A stretch of 64,000 nucleotides of DNA from Rhizomys pruinosus (GCA_009823505.1 VZQC01000356.1:377813-441812); one strand, 5' to 3'; counted from the first letter of the stretch, positions 24,961-37,029 are shown. The notes: generated from the sequence alone by a model not told the origin. Numbers and translations: made by a program.

Positions 24961-26490
24961 GAGTTACCCTAGTAAAAAGCCTCAGGTCCCTCTGGGGAAG
25001 GAGAGGAGGAAGGCAAACAGCATAACTCTTTGGTATTGTGACAAAGTCCTTCCTCATTGGGACCTGGCCACCCCTTCATTCAAGATGTTTCAGGTCTGTG
25101 AACTGTCTCAAGTCTGGAATCCAGTTGACTGGATGGCATTCACTTTCACTAAGATCCAATGTTGACTTTCATTCATGTGTTCTAGAGCTTTTCTGATTTT
25201 ACAGCTCAAATGAAAACTTAGTAGGCTTATTATGTATTTGGTTCCTGGGAACACCATGATTAATTAGCCAGTTCCAAATATCCATTGGTGTCATGCCATT
25301 ATTGGCATTGTTATCCTTTGCTGCTCATTATAATAACTATGATTCCTACGCTCATCTGGCCTTCTGCAATTCATTGCTGCCACATAACTCCTACCCTGAG
25401 GTCCTGTTAAACCTATTAAATGTACATTTAATTTATGTAAACGAGCAGCAATGTCTCCAACTGTAAGATCTGGTATAAGAAATAGAGCAGGGGCTGGAGA
25501 GATGGCCTAGCGGTTAAGAGCACTGACCGCTCTTGCAGAGGACCCGGGTTCGATCCCCAGCAACCACATGGTGGCCGAGAGCCGTCTGAAACTCCAAATC
25601 CAGGAGAACTCCAGTTCCAGGGGAGTCCGACACCCTCTTCTGACCTCCGCGGCATTGCACGACACGGGTGCACAGACTTGCATGCAGACAATACATTCAT
25701 ACACATACGGAAATAAAATAAAATAAAAAAAATTTAAGAAATAGAGCAAAGCCAAATCTCTTCAAATGTTCTGGTGTCTCTCTCAGTCCTTTCCATCTTA
25801 TAAACTCAGTGAAAGTCATGTTCTCTGGGTCCTCAGATTGTGGAGAATGTGGTTTTACACTTTGAATCCATTCGAGCAGGCCCATCCGCCTGACCCTCAC
25901 AATCCCTTCCTCAATACTAAGCCAAGGAATATCAGGCATCTCTAACTCGCTATTAGTAGGCCATGTTTTAATAAACCAATCAAATAAACTTTTAGCACCT
26001 TTTTTAACCACTCAAGCTTCCATGTTAAACCTGGAATCTCTACTCAGTGGACCTATATCGATAAACTCAGTCTGATCCAATTTCATATCACTTCCACCAC
26101 TATCCCCCACCCATAAAATACATTCCCACACATATTCATTAGGCTTCTGACGTTATGAATTAGCAAACTCACTAATTTCTTTAGTGGTGTAGCGCACCTC
26201 CTCATGGACCACACTTTCTATCTCAGCTCTAGGGGCTTGCTTAGCCTTGACTCTGGATATAGGTCTAGAGGCAAATACTGCTGGGCACTGAGGAACATCA
26301 GCTCCCTCTGGAAAGGTGAGATTAGTTTCCTCAGACAAGGGTGGGGGGAGTGGGTTTGCAGGATGTGAGAATGCATTCTCTGCTGAGGGTGGGAGATTAA
26401 TTCCTCAGATGAAGTAAATCCCTCATTATCCATTGGTTCAAAGTCCTCATCATCATGGTTCTCCCATAAATCTCCATCCCAAGTTTCAGG
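24961..26490 (-). pseudogene. ERV-L gag remnant, interrupted by a SINE
   Basis: Minus-strand gag-like coding in pieces. 26011-25740 encodes WFIKTWPTNSELEMPDIPWL then FTEFIRWKGLRETPEHLKRF, a class III Gag-like region. It continues across the SINE at 25490-25735 as IPDLTVGDIAARLHKLNVHL (25480-25420). A proline/serine/glutamate-rich N-terminal part is at 26433-26153. MERVL-type gag is the known ancestor of the mouse restriction gene Fv1; this copy has stops and no sign of such reuse. It ends in protease. Confidence 0.75.
25490..25735 (+). repeat. B2-type SINE with 13-bp TSD
   Basis: Nearly consensus copy (GGGGCTGGAGAGATGGCC; GGTTCGATCC). The TSD AAGAAATAGAGCA at 25477-25489 and 25736-25748 splits the gag remnant, so it is younger than the provirus. 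Confidence 0.96.
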
Positions 26491-26606
26491 CTAACGCCCA
26501 TATTTAGGGTGGGTCATTGACTTGAGATAATCCAAACTGAAGATCACTTTCTCATATTTGTTCGTCCCTAATCCAGTCAAGTTGACACCCAGGATTAACC
26601 ATCACA
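26491..26606 (-). mobile_element. ERV-L 5' LTR remnant (116 bp)
   Basis: Closely matches the distal end of the LTR at 22930-23050 (GGTGGGTCAT, TTGAGATAATCCAA, GTCAAGTTGACACCCAGGAT, AACCATCACA). Only the 5'-most part of the 5' LTR remains. The rest, with the primer-binding site, is deleted up to gag. Flanking 5-mers outside the two LTRs (ACTGG, AAGAC) do not match. Confidence 0.8.
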
Positions 26607-26945
26607 AAGACTCTGGTTCTGAGCCCCACAGCTCCTCTGAGTGTTGAGTCTCTCATGTATCTCAGTCCCAGGGTTCCAGGGAGCCTAGCTGCTCTATCCA
26701 GAACTGTCTCTCCGACCTCAAGGTTCCCTTCCATGCCTCCCATGCTTGTGAAATTCTTATTCCTTTTTCTCACTAAGCTTCCATGCCGAGTGGCTCCTCT
26801 GACAAGAATGAGTTTCCAAGTCCTTCCCAGCTTCTCATTCTGCACCACCCACAACAGACTTGGACTTTCTGATTCTAGTTTGTGCTCAGGCCCTTCTAAG
26901 TAAGGCTACCAACAACCTAAGTTCTACGGGATCCAAACCCTCCAC
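26607..26945. other. Unassigned sequence
   Basis: Moderately GC-rich with no recognised repeat or gene. An open frame on each strand here has no domain I recognise. Confidence 0.35.
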
Positions 26946-27410
26946 TGATGTACTTGGATACAGGCTTGTAAAACACTAATACACATAAAATAAAACTAAC
27001 AAATATCATCAAATTAAGCTTCTGTACAACCAAAGAAACCACCAATCCAGTAGTGAGATGGCCCACAGAATGGGAGAACACGTTTACCAGCCATACACTG
27101 GAAGGAGGATTCATGATGAATATAAAAGTAATTTATATTCATGCAACCACAGGCCAGGAACTCCAAAGGTCATGATTGGCCAAACCATGGAGATTAGGAG
27201 TTTACAGATTGTGGGTCCATTGACAGTTTACCTATACTTTGCTTCACCCACCGAGGACTCAGGGAACATTGTGGAAGAGAGGCCAGAAAGACTGTAAGAG
27301 TCAGGGAGGTAGTGTAAGACCATTTGGAGATAGAATCCTGAGATCATGCTCATATGAACCCACGACATTGGTGTCATCATGCAGAGGACCCCTGCAAGTT
27401 CACTGAGACA
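26946..27410 (+). mobile_element. LINE-1 3' end (ORF2 C-terminus and 3' UTR, Lx-like)
   Basis: Antisense-free plus-strand match to the ORF2 3' region (TTAAGCTTCTGTACAACCAA) followed by typical old L1 3' UTR phrases (GGGAACATTGTGGAAGAGAG, GAAAGACTGTAAGAG). Confidence 0.65.
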
Positions 27411-27734
27411 AAAACCTAGAAAGGAACTGGGGAAATGGACTTCATTAATAAAGAGACTCTGGTTAGGCTGAATAGAGCTTACTTAGTGTTGCATTCTACA
27501 TAGCCATGCAGTTCCTGTTTGCTTGGGAGAGTTTCTGTGTCACTGCACTCCATGCTTTTAGCAGTGGTAAAAGACTGTGAAATCGGACTGTATATTCTAC
27601 ATTAACATGAATCATCTCTAAAATGTTATATAATAACTTACCTTAGACAGCTTTCAAATGAATCAATCATTTTCTTCACTATCTCAATGGAATGACAGCA
27701 AAAGGACATCCTTTTCTTTTCCCCAGAGAACTCA

Positions 27735-28110
27735 CCTATTACCATTCAACTATGGGGAATCCTACTAACAATTTTCACTTTGGGAGTAACCCACTAAGTA
27801 CTCAGGATTGTAAAAGAATGTATGCCTAAGGAATTCCATTGTCAGTCCAGGGACTGAAGTCATCCTGCTGTGTACCGCCTGTACCACTAGAGGGTGGCAT
27901 TACTACTTTTTTCTTTCTGAAACAAGTTTATTCCAGAATTTAAGGTTACTATACATGAATAAATACATAATAATAATAACCAGAGATCAATAAGTAGAGA
28001 CGGATTTAGAGAGTCAGTGGTGGAGTGGAAGGGGAATAAGGAAGGTTTTAAAAATATAATATAGTACTAATGTATGAAACTCTCAAAAGTGTTCCACATA
28101 ATTATGGAAA
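27735..28110 (+). repeat. Dispersed repeat, member 1 (partner at 33175-33850)
   Basis: Shares ordered blocks with 33175-33850: AACAATTTTCACTTTGGGAG, then CTACTTT..., TTTATTCCAGAAT, GGGGAATAAGGAAG and GAAACTCTCA(A)A. It ends like an L1 3' UTR, so it is probably an L1 3' region of another subfamily. Confidence 0.6.
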
Positions 28111-29480
28111 TGAAAAGCAAAACTAGTTCAAGATTTCAACCTACCCAATTAAACTGGCTAAGATCAAGAGAAAAAATGACATCAAATTCTGGCAAAGATA
28201 TTGGGAAAAGGCAACCCTCATTCACTGATGGTAGGACTGTACACAGGCGAAAGCACTGTGGAAATAAGAGTGGGAAAATCTTCAAAAAATCAAAAGTAAA
28301 TCTACAATATTATTTGGTTATTCCACTACTTGGATTGTACCTAAAGGACTCAGCATCCTCCTGCAGAGATACTTGATCAGCCATCTTGTTGCTGTTCTCA
28401 CAATAACTAAGAAATGGAAATCATTTAATGACTCTAAACCAATGAATGGATAAAAAAATGTGGTATATTTACACAATAGAGTTCTACTCACCTGTAAAGA
28501 AAAAAAAATCATGGAATTTGCAAGTAAATGGATGGAACTACTTAGAAGCTGCTATACTAAATGAAGTAACACAGACTCAGAATCAAATAGCCTGTGTTGA
28601 CTCTCATTTGGGGTCTTAGCACGAATCCCTAATTTGTGAGTATATATCCTGATGTAAGAGCAGGAGCCAGGAAAAAGGAAATGGTATAGGGAGGTAAAGG
28701 AAGGAAGAGCCTGAAAAGGGGGGTAACAGGGAACAGATGTTACCAAAGGAGGAAACGGGGAAATTGGGGTATTCAACTAGGAAGGTAAGGATGAACAAGG
28801 AACCAGGAAGATGAAGATGAAGGGGAAGATGGAAATCAAGAGAGGGGAGATAATAGGAGAAAGGTATTAACAATGGGAAAATGCAGCACTTAAATTGGGG
28901 AGGGAAGAAGGAGTTAGACAGGGAGACAGAAAAGATAAATGAAGTGGTATATAAACAGAGGGAAATGTGTTAACTAAAAACCCCTGAAAAATATGCATAA
29001 AATAGCATAGGTACTTGTACATACTTGCAGGCTGTATCAAATTTACACAGTGGAGTTCTACACAGTGAAGAAAAGATGAAATTATGAAACTTGCAGGTAA
29101 ATGAATGGAACTTCAAACTGTTAAGCCAAGTAAGGGAGACTTAGTAAAACAAGCAATGTTCTCTCTTATTTATGGATCTTACCTCCAAATCCTTATATGT
29201 AAATAAATATCCTGATACAACTACAGATGCCAGGAAAATGGAAAGGAATACAGGGTAAATGGGAAGAAGAAGCTCTAGAGAGAGGCAAAATATGTTACCA
29301 CAGGTGTTACCTCAGGGAAGCAGGTAAAGTAGGGAATACTTTAATGGGGAGAGAATCAGGATTTTTATATATTGTGAGAGAGAGGAAAGACAAAGGATTC
29401 TTAGGTGGTATAAAAAAACATCAGGCAATGTTTTATTTCAAAAGCCTACTAAACAAAAAATGGCATGGTTTATATATACA
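28110..29480 (+). mobile_element. LINE-1 3' ends in tandem (two units)
   Basis: 28150-28640 is the ORF2 C-terminal region and UTR start (GGCAAAGATATTGGGAAAAG, AATGGATAAAAAAATGTGG). A second partial copy starts near 29040 (TGGAGTTCTACACAGTGAAG, ACTTGCAGGTAAATGAATGG). Purine-rich GGGGAA/GGAAGA UTR sequence follows each one. Confidence 0.65.
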
Positions 29481-29499
29481 AACTCATGTGTAAAGCACA

Positions 29500-30420
29500 G
29501 GCTACATAACAAAAATCACATCGACGGGGAAGGGAAACTTACTCAAGAGTTGTTGGTCAGGACAGTCCAATAGAATCCCCAAATAAATCAACCTATTGCT
29601 AGATGTTTCATCGCCTCCCAGAACTTGAAAATTAGGCCTTCTTGCTGAAGACAAGACACATATTGAACATTTTGGACAAGCACTGTAGTTTCCATATCAG
29701 GGCATCTTCAGAACCTTCCTTTGGTGCAGTTAGAAACAGCCAAACTTTCCAGCCATTATCTGTTCCTTTCCACAGAAGATATATTCTTCAACTCCTGGAA
29801 ACTTGTCTAAGGATAGATGACTTCAACATACCACATTCCAGCTTTCTGTTGGGTTTTGCAGGAAAAAATGGCTGTCACATATTACCATATGCTTTGTTTA
29901 AGACATTTCTATTCTCCACCAGTCACTGTGAACAATGGTTCACTCATACCTGTTGTGGAATCCGGCCAAATGTGGGTGCATGACTGGAGGTCAAAGACAG
30001 AAAGTCAGTAGAACCTTTGGTGTTAAATATATGTGGATTAATTTACAAATAGTACATGCTTTATTCATCAGGACACAGGCTGCTATGCAAGGGACCACCA
30101 GGAGAGTCCATGATCCCTTGTTTCCAGGGACATTTTGTATCACAGAGTTTGCTTCTTGCACTATCTCATTAACTACTCTTTTACTGATTATTCTTCATTC
30201 TCTAATTCCATTTACTTGCTACCTTAGTGAAATGATTTCTGAAGTCTACAGACTTACCAAATTGTCTAAATCTTCATTTGCCCTCACAGCCCTGAATCCC
30301 TTCACTGGCCCCAGTAGTGAACCTCATAGGCCTAGGCTCAAGTCATGGAAGACACTACTAAGATATCCAGCCTGAGATCTCACCTGAAGGTTCACTCCTC
30401 CTGAGTTAAAAGATTGTATC
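29500..30420. other. Unassigned sequence
   Basis: Open frames up to 146 codons on the plus strand (29935-30375) overlap in different frames with no recognisable domain. A weak resemblance to 37380-37440 (CCTCCCAGAACYTGAA) hints at a dispersed repeat. I do not call a gene. Confidence 0.35.
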
Positions 30421-31040
30421 AAACACAACTAATAACTTAAATCCAGATAACAAACTCCCTTTACAAAAACAAAATCTTTTGATAGTTCAGGAAAAACTTT
30501 TCCCCCACTCTAATCACAAATTCCCTATCAATTTTCCCTAGGGAGAACAATTTAAAAGAAATACAGTGTACAAACTCATAAGAACAATTTAAATTATGGT
30601 CATTGACTTTACAACATATAAAGAAGAAACAAATACCTGAATGAACTTACACTGTAAAGAAACAGAATGACTGAAGTCCAAGTAAACAAAAGCAAATAGC
30701 AGAATGAAATGGTGAAGAAAATGAAGAATATGAAAACTAAATTCCATAAAGACATAGAATCACAAAAGAAAATTTAATGTAGATGAAACAAAAAATGAAA
30801 AACTCAGTACGTGAAATGAAAAGCTCAATGGAATGCCTAACCAGAAGCATAATCAGACAGAAGAGAGAATGTCGTGTCTTGGAGACACAATAAAGCAACT
30901 GAATATTTAAGCAAAGAAAATTATGTTTGTTTGTTTATTTGTTGTTTTTAAGGAAAAAATTCATGATTGTAACACTAGTAAAAGATAATGAAATTCATTC
31001 TATATATTGTACATGAACATGAAATTCCTCTACAACTTTA
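30420..31040 (+). mobile_element. Possible old LINE-1 ORF1-region fragment
   Basis: A-rich, Lys/Glu/Asn-rich in translation with repeated AACTCAGT/GAAATGAAAAGCT phrases, as in L1 ORF1 coiled-coil regions. Low-confidence call by composition and context. Confidence 0.3.
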
Positions 31041-31058
31041 CATAGTAATGGACACTTT

Positions 31059-33088
31059 TTTCTTTTTTTCCATTTTTTATTGATGCTTTGTTTATTTCAT
31101 ACATCATTTTCCAATTTAGTTCAGGCATATTTACCTTTCCCTTCCCCCCACTCCACCCCACCCCATCCAAGATCATGCATTCTGCCATAACTGTCCTGCA
31201 TCTTTCTCTCAGTTTCTTTTTTCATTTTTTAACATTAACTAATAATTTATGAGTACAAGCATCCTTCAGGTAAAAACAATTTGCAAGCTGCGGTGCCCAA
31301 ACCCAAACAGCCCATGAGTCCCACCATCCAGCAGGGGGTGCTTGTATGTTCACTCAAGTTGATCAAATGAGAGTCCAGACTATAGTGCTGTAGTTTCACC
31401 ATTCACCCCAATCGCAGCCCTTACATTCTGCCATGCCCCCTCTTCCGCAGATTGTTTCCTAGGCTTAGAAAAGGGGCACAGGTGGATGAGAAGCAAAACA
31501 GTCTACTTTCTCTGAAGCTGTTGTCTTGGTCTCTGGTCAATTCTGGCTGTTTCCTTTCATGGGCTGACAGTTTGTCCAGGAATAACCTTTCGATCCTACT
31601 AATGAAGCACAAGCAATTAGATATATAGGTATTTAAACAGTACTAATTGTTATGGTAGGTTACTTTGGTATAGACACAGATGTTTGGATGGTATGTTAAT
31701 CCATGAATTAATTTTTTTTCTGTTAAATATGACAGGGTCTTACTGTGGCTTATAACATCTCCTAACCACTAGAGGATGTAAGCTTGTGGCATCAGGCATG
31801 GGTTATTCCTCCAAGGAGAGACCTACTAGCCAATTAAATTTGGGATATACAGGCATATGGATGCCTCTGCTGCACAGTATTTCCAGGCAGGTGAGGTGTA
31901 GCTGGTCTTGATGGAGGAGTCTTGCTTGACTCAAGGAGCCCTATATTTGCTTTATTGGTTTAGTGGCTTTTGGTAACACTCTCTGGTATTCCAGAGACCA
32001 CCTCTACACTTGCAAGTGTGGTTTCAATACACCTTTCCCATGTTTACATCAGGTCTTCGACAGTAGGGCTTTATCGCCTCTCTTCTTGCAGATATCTCAG
32101 TTTAGAGGCAAGGAACCTTCTTTACCTTTTGTGGGGGCTTGGATCCCCTGGACAACATCTCCTTGGTAGAATAATCCATTGCTGATGTCAGAGCTCCTGT
32201 ATTAATATATTTTGCTTAAGTACATAGTTTAAGGAGACTTTAGTATTATATTTGGCTCTGAATAGAGAATAATCCTTTTCACAGTTCCTATGTCTATTAG
32301 TCAATTAAAGAAGGCAGTTTTGGGGCTGGAGGGATGGCCTAGCGGTTGAGAGCGCCAACCGCTCTTACAGAGGACCCGGGTTTGATCCTCAGCACCCATA
32401 TGGCGGCCGAGAACCGTCTGAAACTCCAATTCCAGGAGAACTCCAGTTCCCGGGGAATCCAACGCCCTCTTCTGACCTCAGCGGCATTGCAGGACACGGG
32501 TGCACAAACCTGCATGTAGACAGTACATTCATACACATACAGAAATAAATAAAATAAAAAAGGAGGCAGTTTTACTGGTTTTATAAGAGGTTACCTCTAT
32601 AACAGTTGGCTCCAATTTACAGTTGGAGAACGACCTCATCATCATATTTCTCCTTGTTCTATGGGGGGGGAGGTAAGAAAGTCTCTCGTATTAAAACCTT
32701 TGCAGCCCCTAGAAGGTTAGTTTTGTTAGGAATCATTATAAATAGTTGTTACAAGTAGGATCCACAGAGGGGTTTGATGTTTGTAACAATCTGAGGCTTT
32801 TCTTCCTTTGAATGTTCAGACTGGCCAACCTTTCTGCTGGCACTTTCTGGTACATCCTACTCAATGCAAAGCTGTATCTTTTCTTTCTCAGCCATTAAGT
32901 TGATGACATTTTGACCTGTTGGAACATACAAATCTTTTCCCATAGTTAGTTTTAAGATTTGAATTGCAAGGTTTTTGACAAAAGGGTTTCATATCTATCT
33001 GTATCCCACTTTTTTATTTTAGGTTTTTGTTTTTTGACCCGTCAGTCTCAAAAAGGCAGTTGTATTATACAAACCTATAGGGTGGAAT
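31059..33088 (-). repeat. L1-tailed composite retroposon, copy d (full length, 16-bp TSD)
   Basis: Minus-oriented full copy: T-run and L1 tail at 31059-31220, body to 33088, 5' end TCCACCCTATAGG. The TSD TAGTAATGGAYACTTT is at 31043-31058 and 33089-33104 (one mismatch). Subtracting the SINE at 32322-32562 and its 10-bp duplication leaves about 1.78 kb, close to copy b. A short sense ORF on the minus strand (31612-31421; MCFISRIERLFLDKLSAHER) is also open in copies b and f. It is too short and too repeat-bound to call a gene. Confidence 0.92.
32322..32562 (+). repeat. B2-type SINE nested in composite copy d
   Basis: Complete, close to consensus. The TSD AGGCAGTTTT is at 32312-32321 and 32564-32573. 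Confidence 0.96.
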
Positions 33089-33104
33089 TAGTAATGGATA
33101 CTTT

Positions 33105-33850
33105 GAAGAATATTTGAAAGAAGCAAGGTAATCATTTCTTTCTCTATGTAAATAAAGTGACACTAAAAGACCTTTTATATTTCTTCGTCATAGAACTCAC
33201 CTATTCAACTGTTGGGAATCCCACTAACAATTTTCACTTTGGGAGTGACTCTCTAGGGGCTCTGGTTTTTAAAAGAAACAGGTGTCAATGCCAGCCCATT
33301 GCTGAGAGACCAGGGCCTGAATTCATCCTGGAATGTGCAGTGCTTTTACCACTACAGGGGGATATTGCTACTTTGCTAATTTTTTTAAACAATTTTCTTT
33401 ATTTATTTCTGTATGTGTATGAATGTACTGTCTGCATGCAAGTTTGTGCACCCGTGTCGTGCAATGCCGCAGAGGTCAGAAGACAGCGTCGGATTCCCCT
33501 GGAACTTGAGTTCTCCTGGATTTGGAGTTTCAGATGGTTCTCGGCCACCATGTGGGTGCTGGGGATTGAACCCAGGTCCTCTGTAAGAGTGGTCGGTGCT
33601 CTTAACCGCTAGGCCATCTCTCCAGCCCCCTACTTTGCTAATTTTAAGAAAAAATTTATTCCAGAATCTAAGATTAATATATATGAATAAGTATGAAACA
33701 AGAATAATCCAAGGCAAGGAAATGGAGAGGGACTGTTGGGAGCACTGGGAAGTTGGGGGGGAGAATAAGGAAGTTTGGTAATGATGTGAATATAGTACAC
33801 ATGTACAAAACTCTCACATTAAATGTCTTGAGTAATTAAGGAAATTAATC
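33105..33850 (+). repeat. Dispersed repeat, member 2 (partner at 27735-28110)
   Basis: Same blocks as member 1, split by a reverse SINE at 33384-33629. It ends at GTACAAAACTCTCACATTAA, an L1-3'-UTR-like end. Confidence 0.6.
33384..33629 (-). repeat. B2-type SINE with 15-bp TSD
   Basis: Reverse copy; TACTTTGCTAATTTT on both sides (about 33369-33383 and 33631-33645). Near-consensus sequence implies recent insertion. Confidence 0.95.
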
Positions 33851-33859
33851 ACCAGTGGA

Positions 33860-35450
33860 CAGGACAGAGAAACACTGAGGATGACTGAAACCACAAATCT
33901 AATGGACTGAGTAGACATAGACAACTACAGAACATTGCCTCCAAAACACTGAAGAACAACATTCTTCTCATAACATTCTTCTCATAAACTCGGCCTTCCA
34001 AGTGCTGGGATTAAAGGCATGGGCAGCTAAGGTTTGATTTTTAATAGCTAAATTCAACAAAATGATGTCATAGAAAGCCTGAATTCACAAAATTTGATGT
34101 TAAAAATGAGTCACCATGGCAGGTAATACTGAAATTCAAATAATTATAAGGACGTATAGGAAAACCTCTAGTACAATAAATTAAAGAATCTAAAGTAAAT
34201 GAATGAGTTCTTAGATGCATATATTTTACCAAATTTGAACCAAAATGAAACAAAACATTTAAATTGATCTATAACCATTAATGACAGTAATCATATGTCT
34301 CCCAATCTACAAAAGCCCAGGTCCAGAAATAATCATTACAAAATTTTACTAGATAGTTCAAATAACCAATAACATGATTGCTCAAACTACTTCATAATAT
34401 AAGAGCATACTTTCAATTATCATGAAAGAAGTTTGGCTTGGATATTAAAACAAGAAAAAGAAGCAATAAAAAACTTGACAAACCAATCTACTGAAAAACA
34501 TACTGAAGCAAAATCTGTCAATGAAATAATGACAATTTGAATTCAAGACCACACCAATAACATTCATAAGAATCATCAGGTATGCTTCTTTCCAGAAAGT
34601 CAGGGAAGTACCAACATACAAAAAAATCAATAAATCCAGTAAAATATATGCAATACAATACATAATGAATTAAATGACAGAAACCACATGATTATCTCAA
34701 TAGACAGAAAGTAACTTCAACAAAAGTCAACATACCTTCATGATCAACATCATCAAAGGGCTAGAGATGGATGGAAAGTACCTTAATATCATGCAAGCTG
34801 TATTATCATTCAGCCCACACTAACAATTGTTTCCACTCACTCCTCTCCCATTCAACACAGTGTTAGAAAACTTTCCTATTATGTATCAGAAATAAGCACA
34901 CAGACATAGGACTTTCCCCCACTCTAAAACAGGTATAGCAATGTGACTTTGGGGTTTTGGGATATATGTAGAGTCACTTTTATAAGGGAGATGTTTAAGC
35001 AGTCTTAGACAAGCATTCTACAGAGCATAAGTATTTGATTAATATATCAAGAATTTTACAGAGAGCAGATATATGAGTTTAGCTAGCTCATCTCACCACA
35101 GTCCAGGACTCCCCACTTTCCTTAATTCTCTGTTCTAGGATCCTCCAGGAGTTCCCCAAGCCAGCTGGGTGTGCTGGCCCACACCTTTAATCCTGGCCCC
35201 CCACGTCAATCCAGCACAGCAGAGATTTATGTCAAGGTCAGAGACAAAATGGATTTCTGAACAAAATGGATTTTATCTGGCCCACCCTGTTTCCTATAGC
35301 TGTAAAATTTCTGTTCTAAAATAAAAGACGCACAGAAATAAAAGGAGTTAAAGTATCTATATTTGTAGTAGGTATAATTCTGTGCATAAGAAACCCTAAA
35401 GATTCCATCAAAAAGCTCATAGAACCGACAACACTTTCATCAATGAGCAG
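33860..35450 (+). mobile_element. Old LINE-1 ORF2 fragments
   Basis: Degenerate plus-strand RT-region pieces, clearest at 34560-34790 (ESSG-like Lx sequence with ATTATCTCAATAGACAGAAA) and 35320-35440. All frames are broken. Small B1 fragments occur at 33993-34028 (minus, CCAAGTGCTGGGATTAAAGG) and 35164-35205 (plus, CTGGGTGTGCTGGCCCACAC). Confidence 0.55.
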
Positions 35451-36470
35451 TAACTCTGGCTGGCCTAGAGAGAGCAGAGGGTGCTGAGGAAGTGCAGTTC
35501 TCCAGGGAAATGGGGTGGCAGTGCCTGGAGGGCATCAGCATACATCCATTGGTGTGGCAGGAGAAGGCAAGCAGGGCCTAGGCCTTAACTGTCCTGAAGC
35601 CCTCTGTTCAGCACAGCACAGCACAGCACAGCACAGCACAGCTCAGAGGGGCTGCTGGAAGGGAAAGGGCAGGGCAGAGAGGTTCCCTGCACAAAGGCCT
35701 TGCCAGCCAGCCCAGCATGGACTGTGGCAGAGGGAGAGGCCCGTGCTTTGGTCACTTGTGCCAGGGCCCGTCCTAGATGTGACCACAAGGCCTGCAGGAA
35801 CAGAGGGAACTGCAGGGAAGGCTAGGCCTTTGGGAAAATCAGGCCAGACAGAGCTTTGTGGCCTGTGGGACAGTGAGCCCTGAAAGGCAAGAAGGTCTAT
35901 GGGGAGCCTGTGGGGATTGTGAAGACTTAGGGAAGACTAGGGTGGGATGGTGAGGATATATCCTGCAGGTTGCTGGATATACAGCAAACAACTGGCCAAA
36001 ATCAGTGCCAAATCACCACCTGCTGGTACCAAGGGTTAAAAATGGAGTTCTGTGGATCTGGTGAGGGCTTGGTCCAGCTCCAGCTATAGTATCTGCAGTA
36101 GAGAAGGTCAGCACCTCTACCATCCACTCTCACCTGCCCAACTGGGTGACTTGGGTAGGCCTAGAGGTAGCAGGGCTCTGAGGAAGTTCAGTTCTGTGGG
36201 AGAAATGGTGGCATCAGCACCAAGCAGGTGATGGCCAGTGTCAGACCTGACTGGATAAGCTGCTTGAAGAGAGCGTGCTGTAACCCACTGCTGAGGAGAG
36301 CACCCACAAAGATGGAAGTAGCTCTGTGTGGAGGGGAGGGCAAAGTAGATCTGGTGGGATGTGGGTGGAGTAGAGAGATTCCTTGCCTGGAGGTCTTTCC
36401 TGGCATCCCTGGCAAGGGCTGCTGGAGAGGTGCTACAAGGTTACAAGGATTTCCAGTGACATAAAGTGGG
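35445..36470. repeat. GC-rich tandem block, about 1.5 units of roughly 690 bp
   Basis: Unit 1 starts about 35447 and unit 2 about 36137. Both open with GGCCTAGAG-AGCAG-G, then CTGAGGAAGT-CAGTTCT, then AAATGG-GTGGCA. The block is markedly more GC-rich than its AT-rich surroundings. A (CAGCA)n tract sits in unit 1. L1 promoter monomers in rodents look like this, but no L1 coding follows on either side, so a satellite or a CpG-type regulatory block are alternatives. Confidence 0.6.
35609..35643. repeat. (CAGCA)n pentanucleotide microsatellite
   Basis: Six or more perfect CAGCA units. Confidence 0.95.
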
Positions 36471-36497
36471 TAGATAAATTCTTATTGAAAAGCTTTG

Positions 36498-36697
36498 AAA
36501 TTTTATTTGTGTGTATATGTGACTGTGAAAAGCCCCAAAGATGTGCAGGTGCCTGTGGAAGCCAGAAGGTGACTCAGATCCCTTGGTAGTGGAGTTACAG
36601 GTGACTGTGAGCCAGCCAACCTAGATGCTGGGAACCGAACTTTGCAAGGGCAGAAACTGCTTTTAACTACTGATTTATCCATCTCTCCCACCCCAAT
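36498..36697 (-). repeat. B3-type SINE
   Basis: Reverse element with TGTGGAAGCCAGAAGGTG, GGGAACCGAACTTTGCAAGG and TTTATCCATCTCTCCCACCC, the B3/B2-related pattern. Confidence 0.75.
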
Positions 36698-36899
36698 AAA
36701 CTTTTAGATTGACCAGGGTGTTATGTGTTTCTGTTCATTTTGTAACACTGTTATAAATAAAAAGTAACCCACCAAATTGGGGTAAGGGGAGAGTAAATGG
36801 TAAGGCATTTGCTTAACCATTTAAATATAGGTAATGATTTTTTGAATAGGATTATAGCAGCAAAGCAAACACGACCCAGAATCAAGAAATGGGACAATG

Positions 36900-37005
36900 C
36901 CTTGTATGGTGCCAGATGCCTTTAGTTTCAGCACTGGGGAGGCAGATTTCTATGAGTTCAAGATCATCTTGGACTATATAATGAGTTCCGGGCCAAGTGG
37001 GAGAA
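36900..37005 (+). repeat. B1 SINE (diverged)
   Basis: GTGCCAGATGCCTTTAGTTT, GAGTTCAAGATCATCTTGGA, then GAGTTCCGGGCCAAGTGGGA. Confidence 0.8.
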
Positions 37006-37029
37006 AACAAAGGGACAACAAAGGAAACT

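Noticed and set aside
29935..30375. 146-codon plus-strand ORF as a gene
   Set aside because: Overlaps two other frames of similar length, no recognisable domain, no splice or promoter evidence; expected by chance in 64 kb.
33157..33612. 151-codon plus-strand ORF as a gene
   Set aside because: Its C-terminal two-fifths is the antisense of a SINE; the same translation (VCAPVSCNAAEVRR) appears at every copy of that SINE.
35515..35883. 122-codon ORF and CpG-island-like promoter at the GC-rich block
   Set aside because: The frame crosses a (CAGCA)n tract and exists because of GC-rich composition. No first exon or splice donor could be supported; kept as a repeat and a finding.
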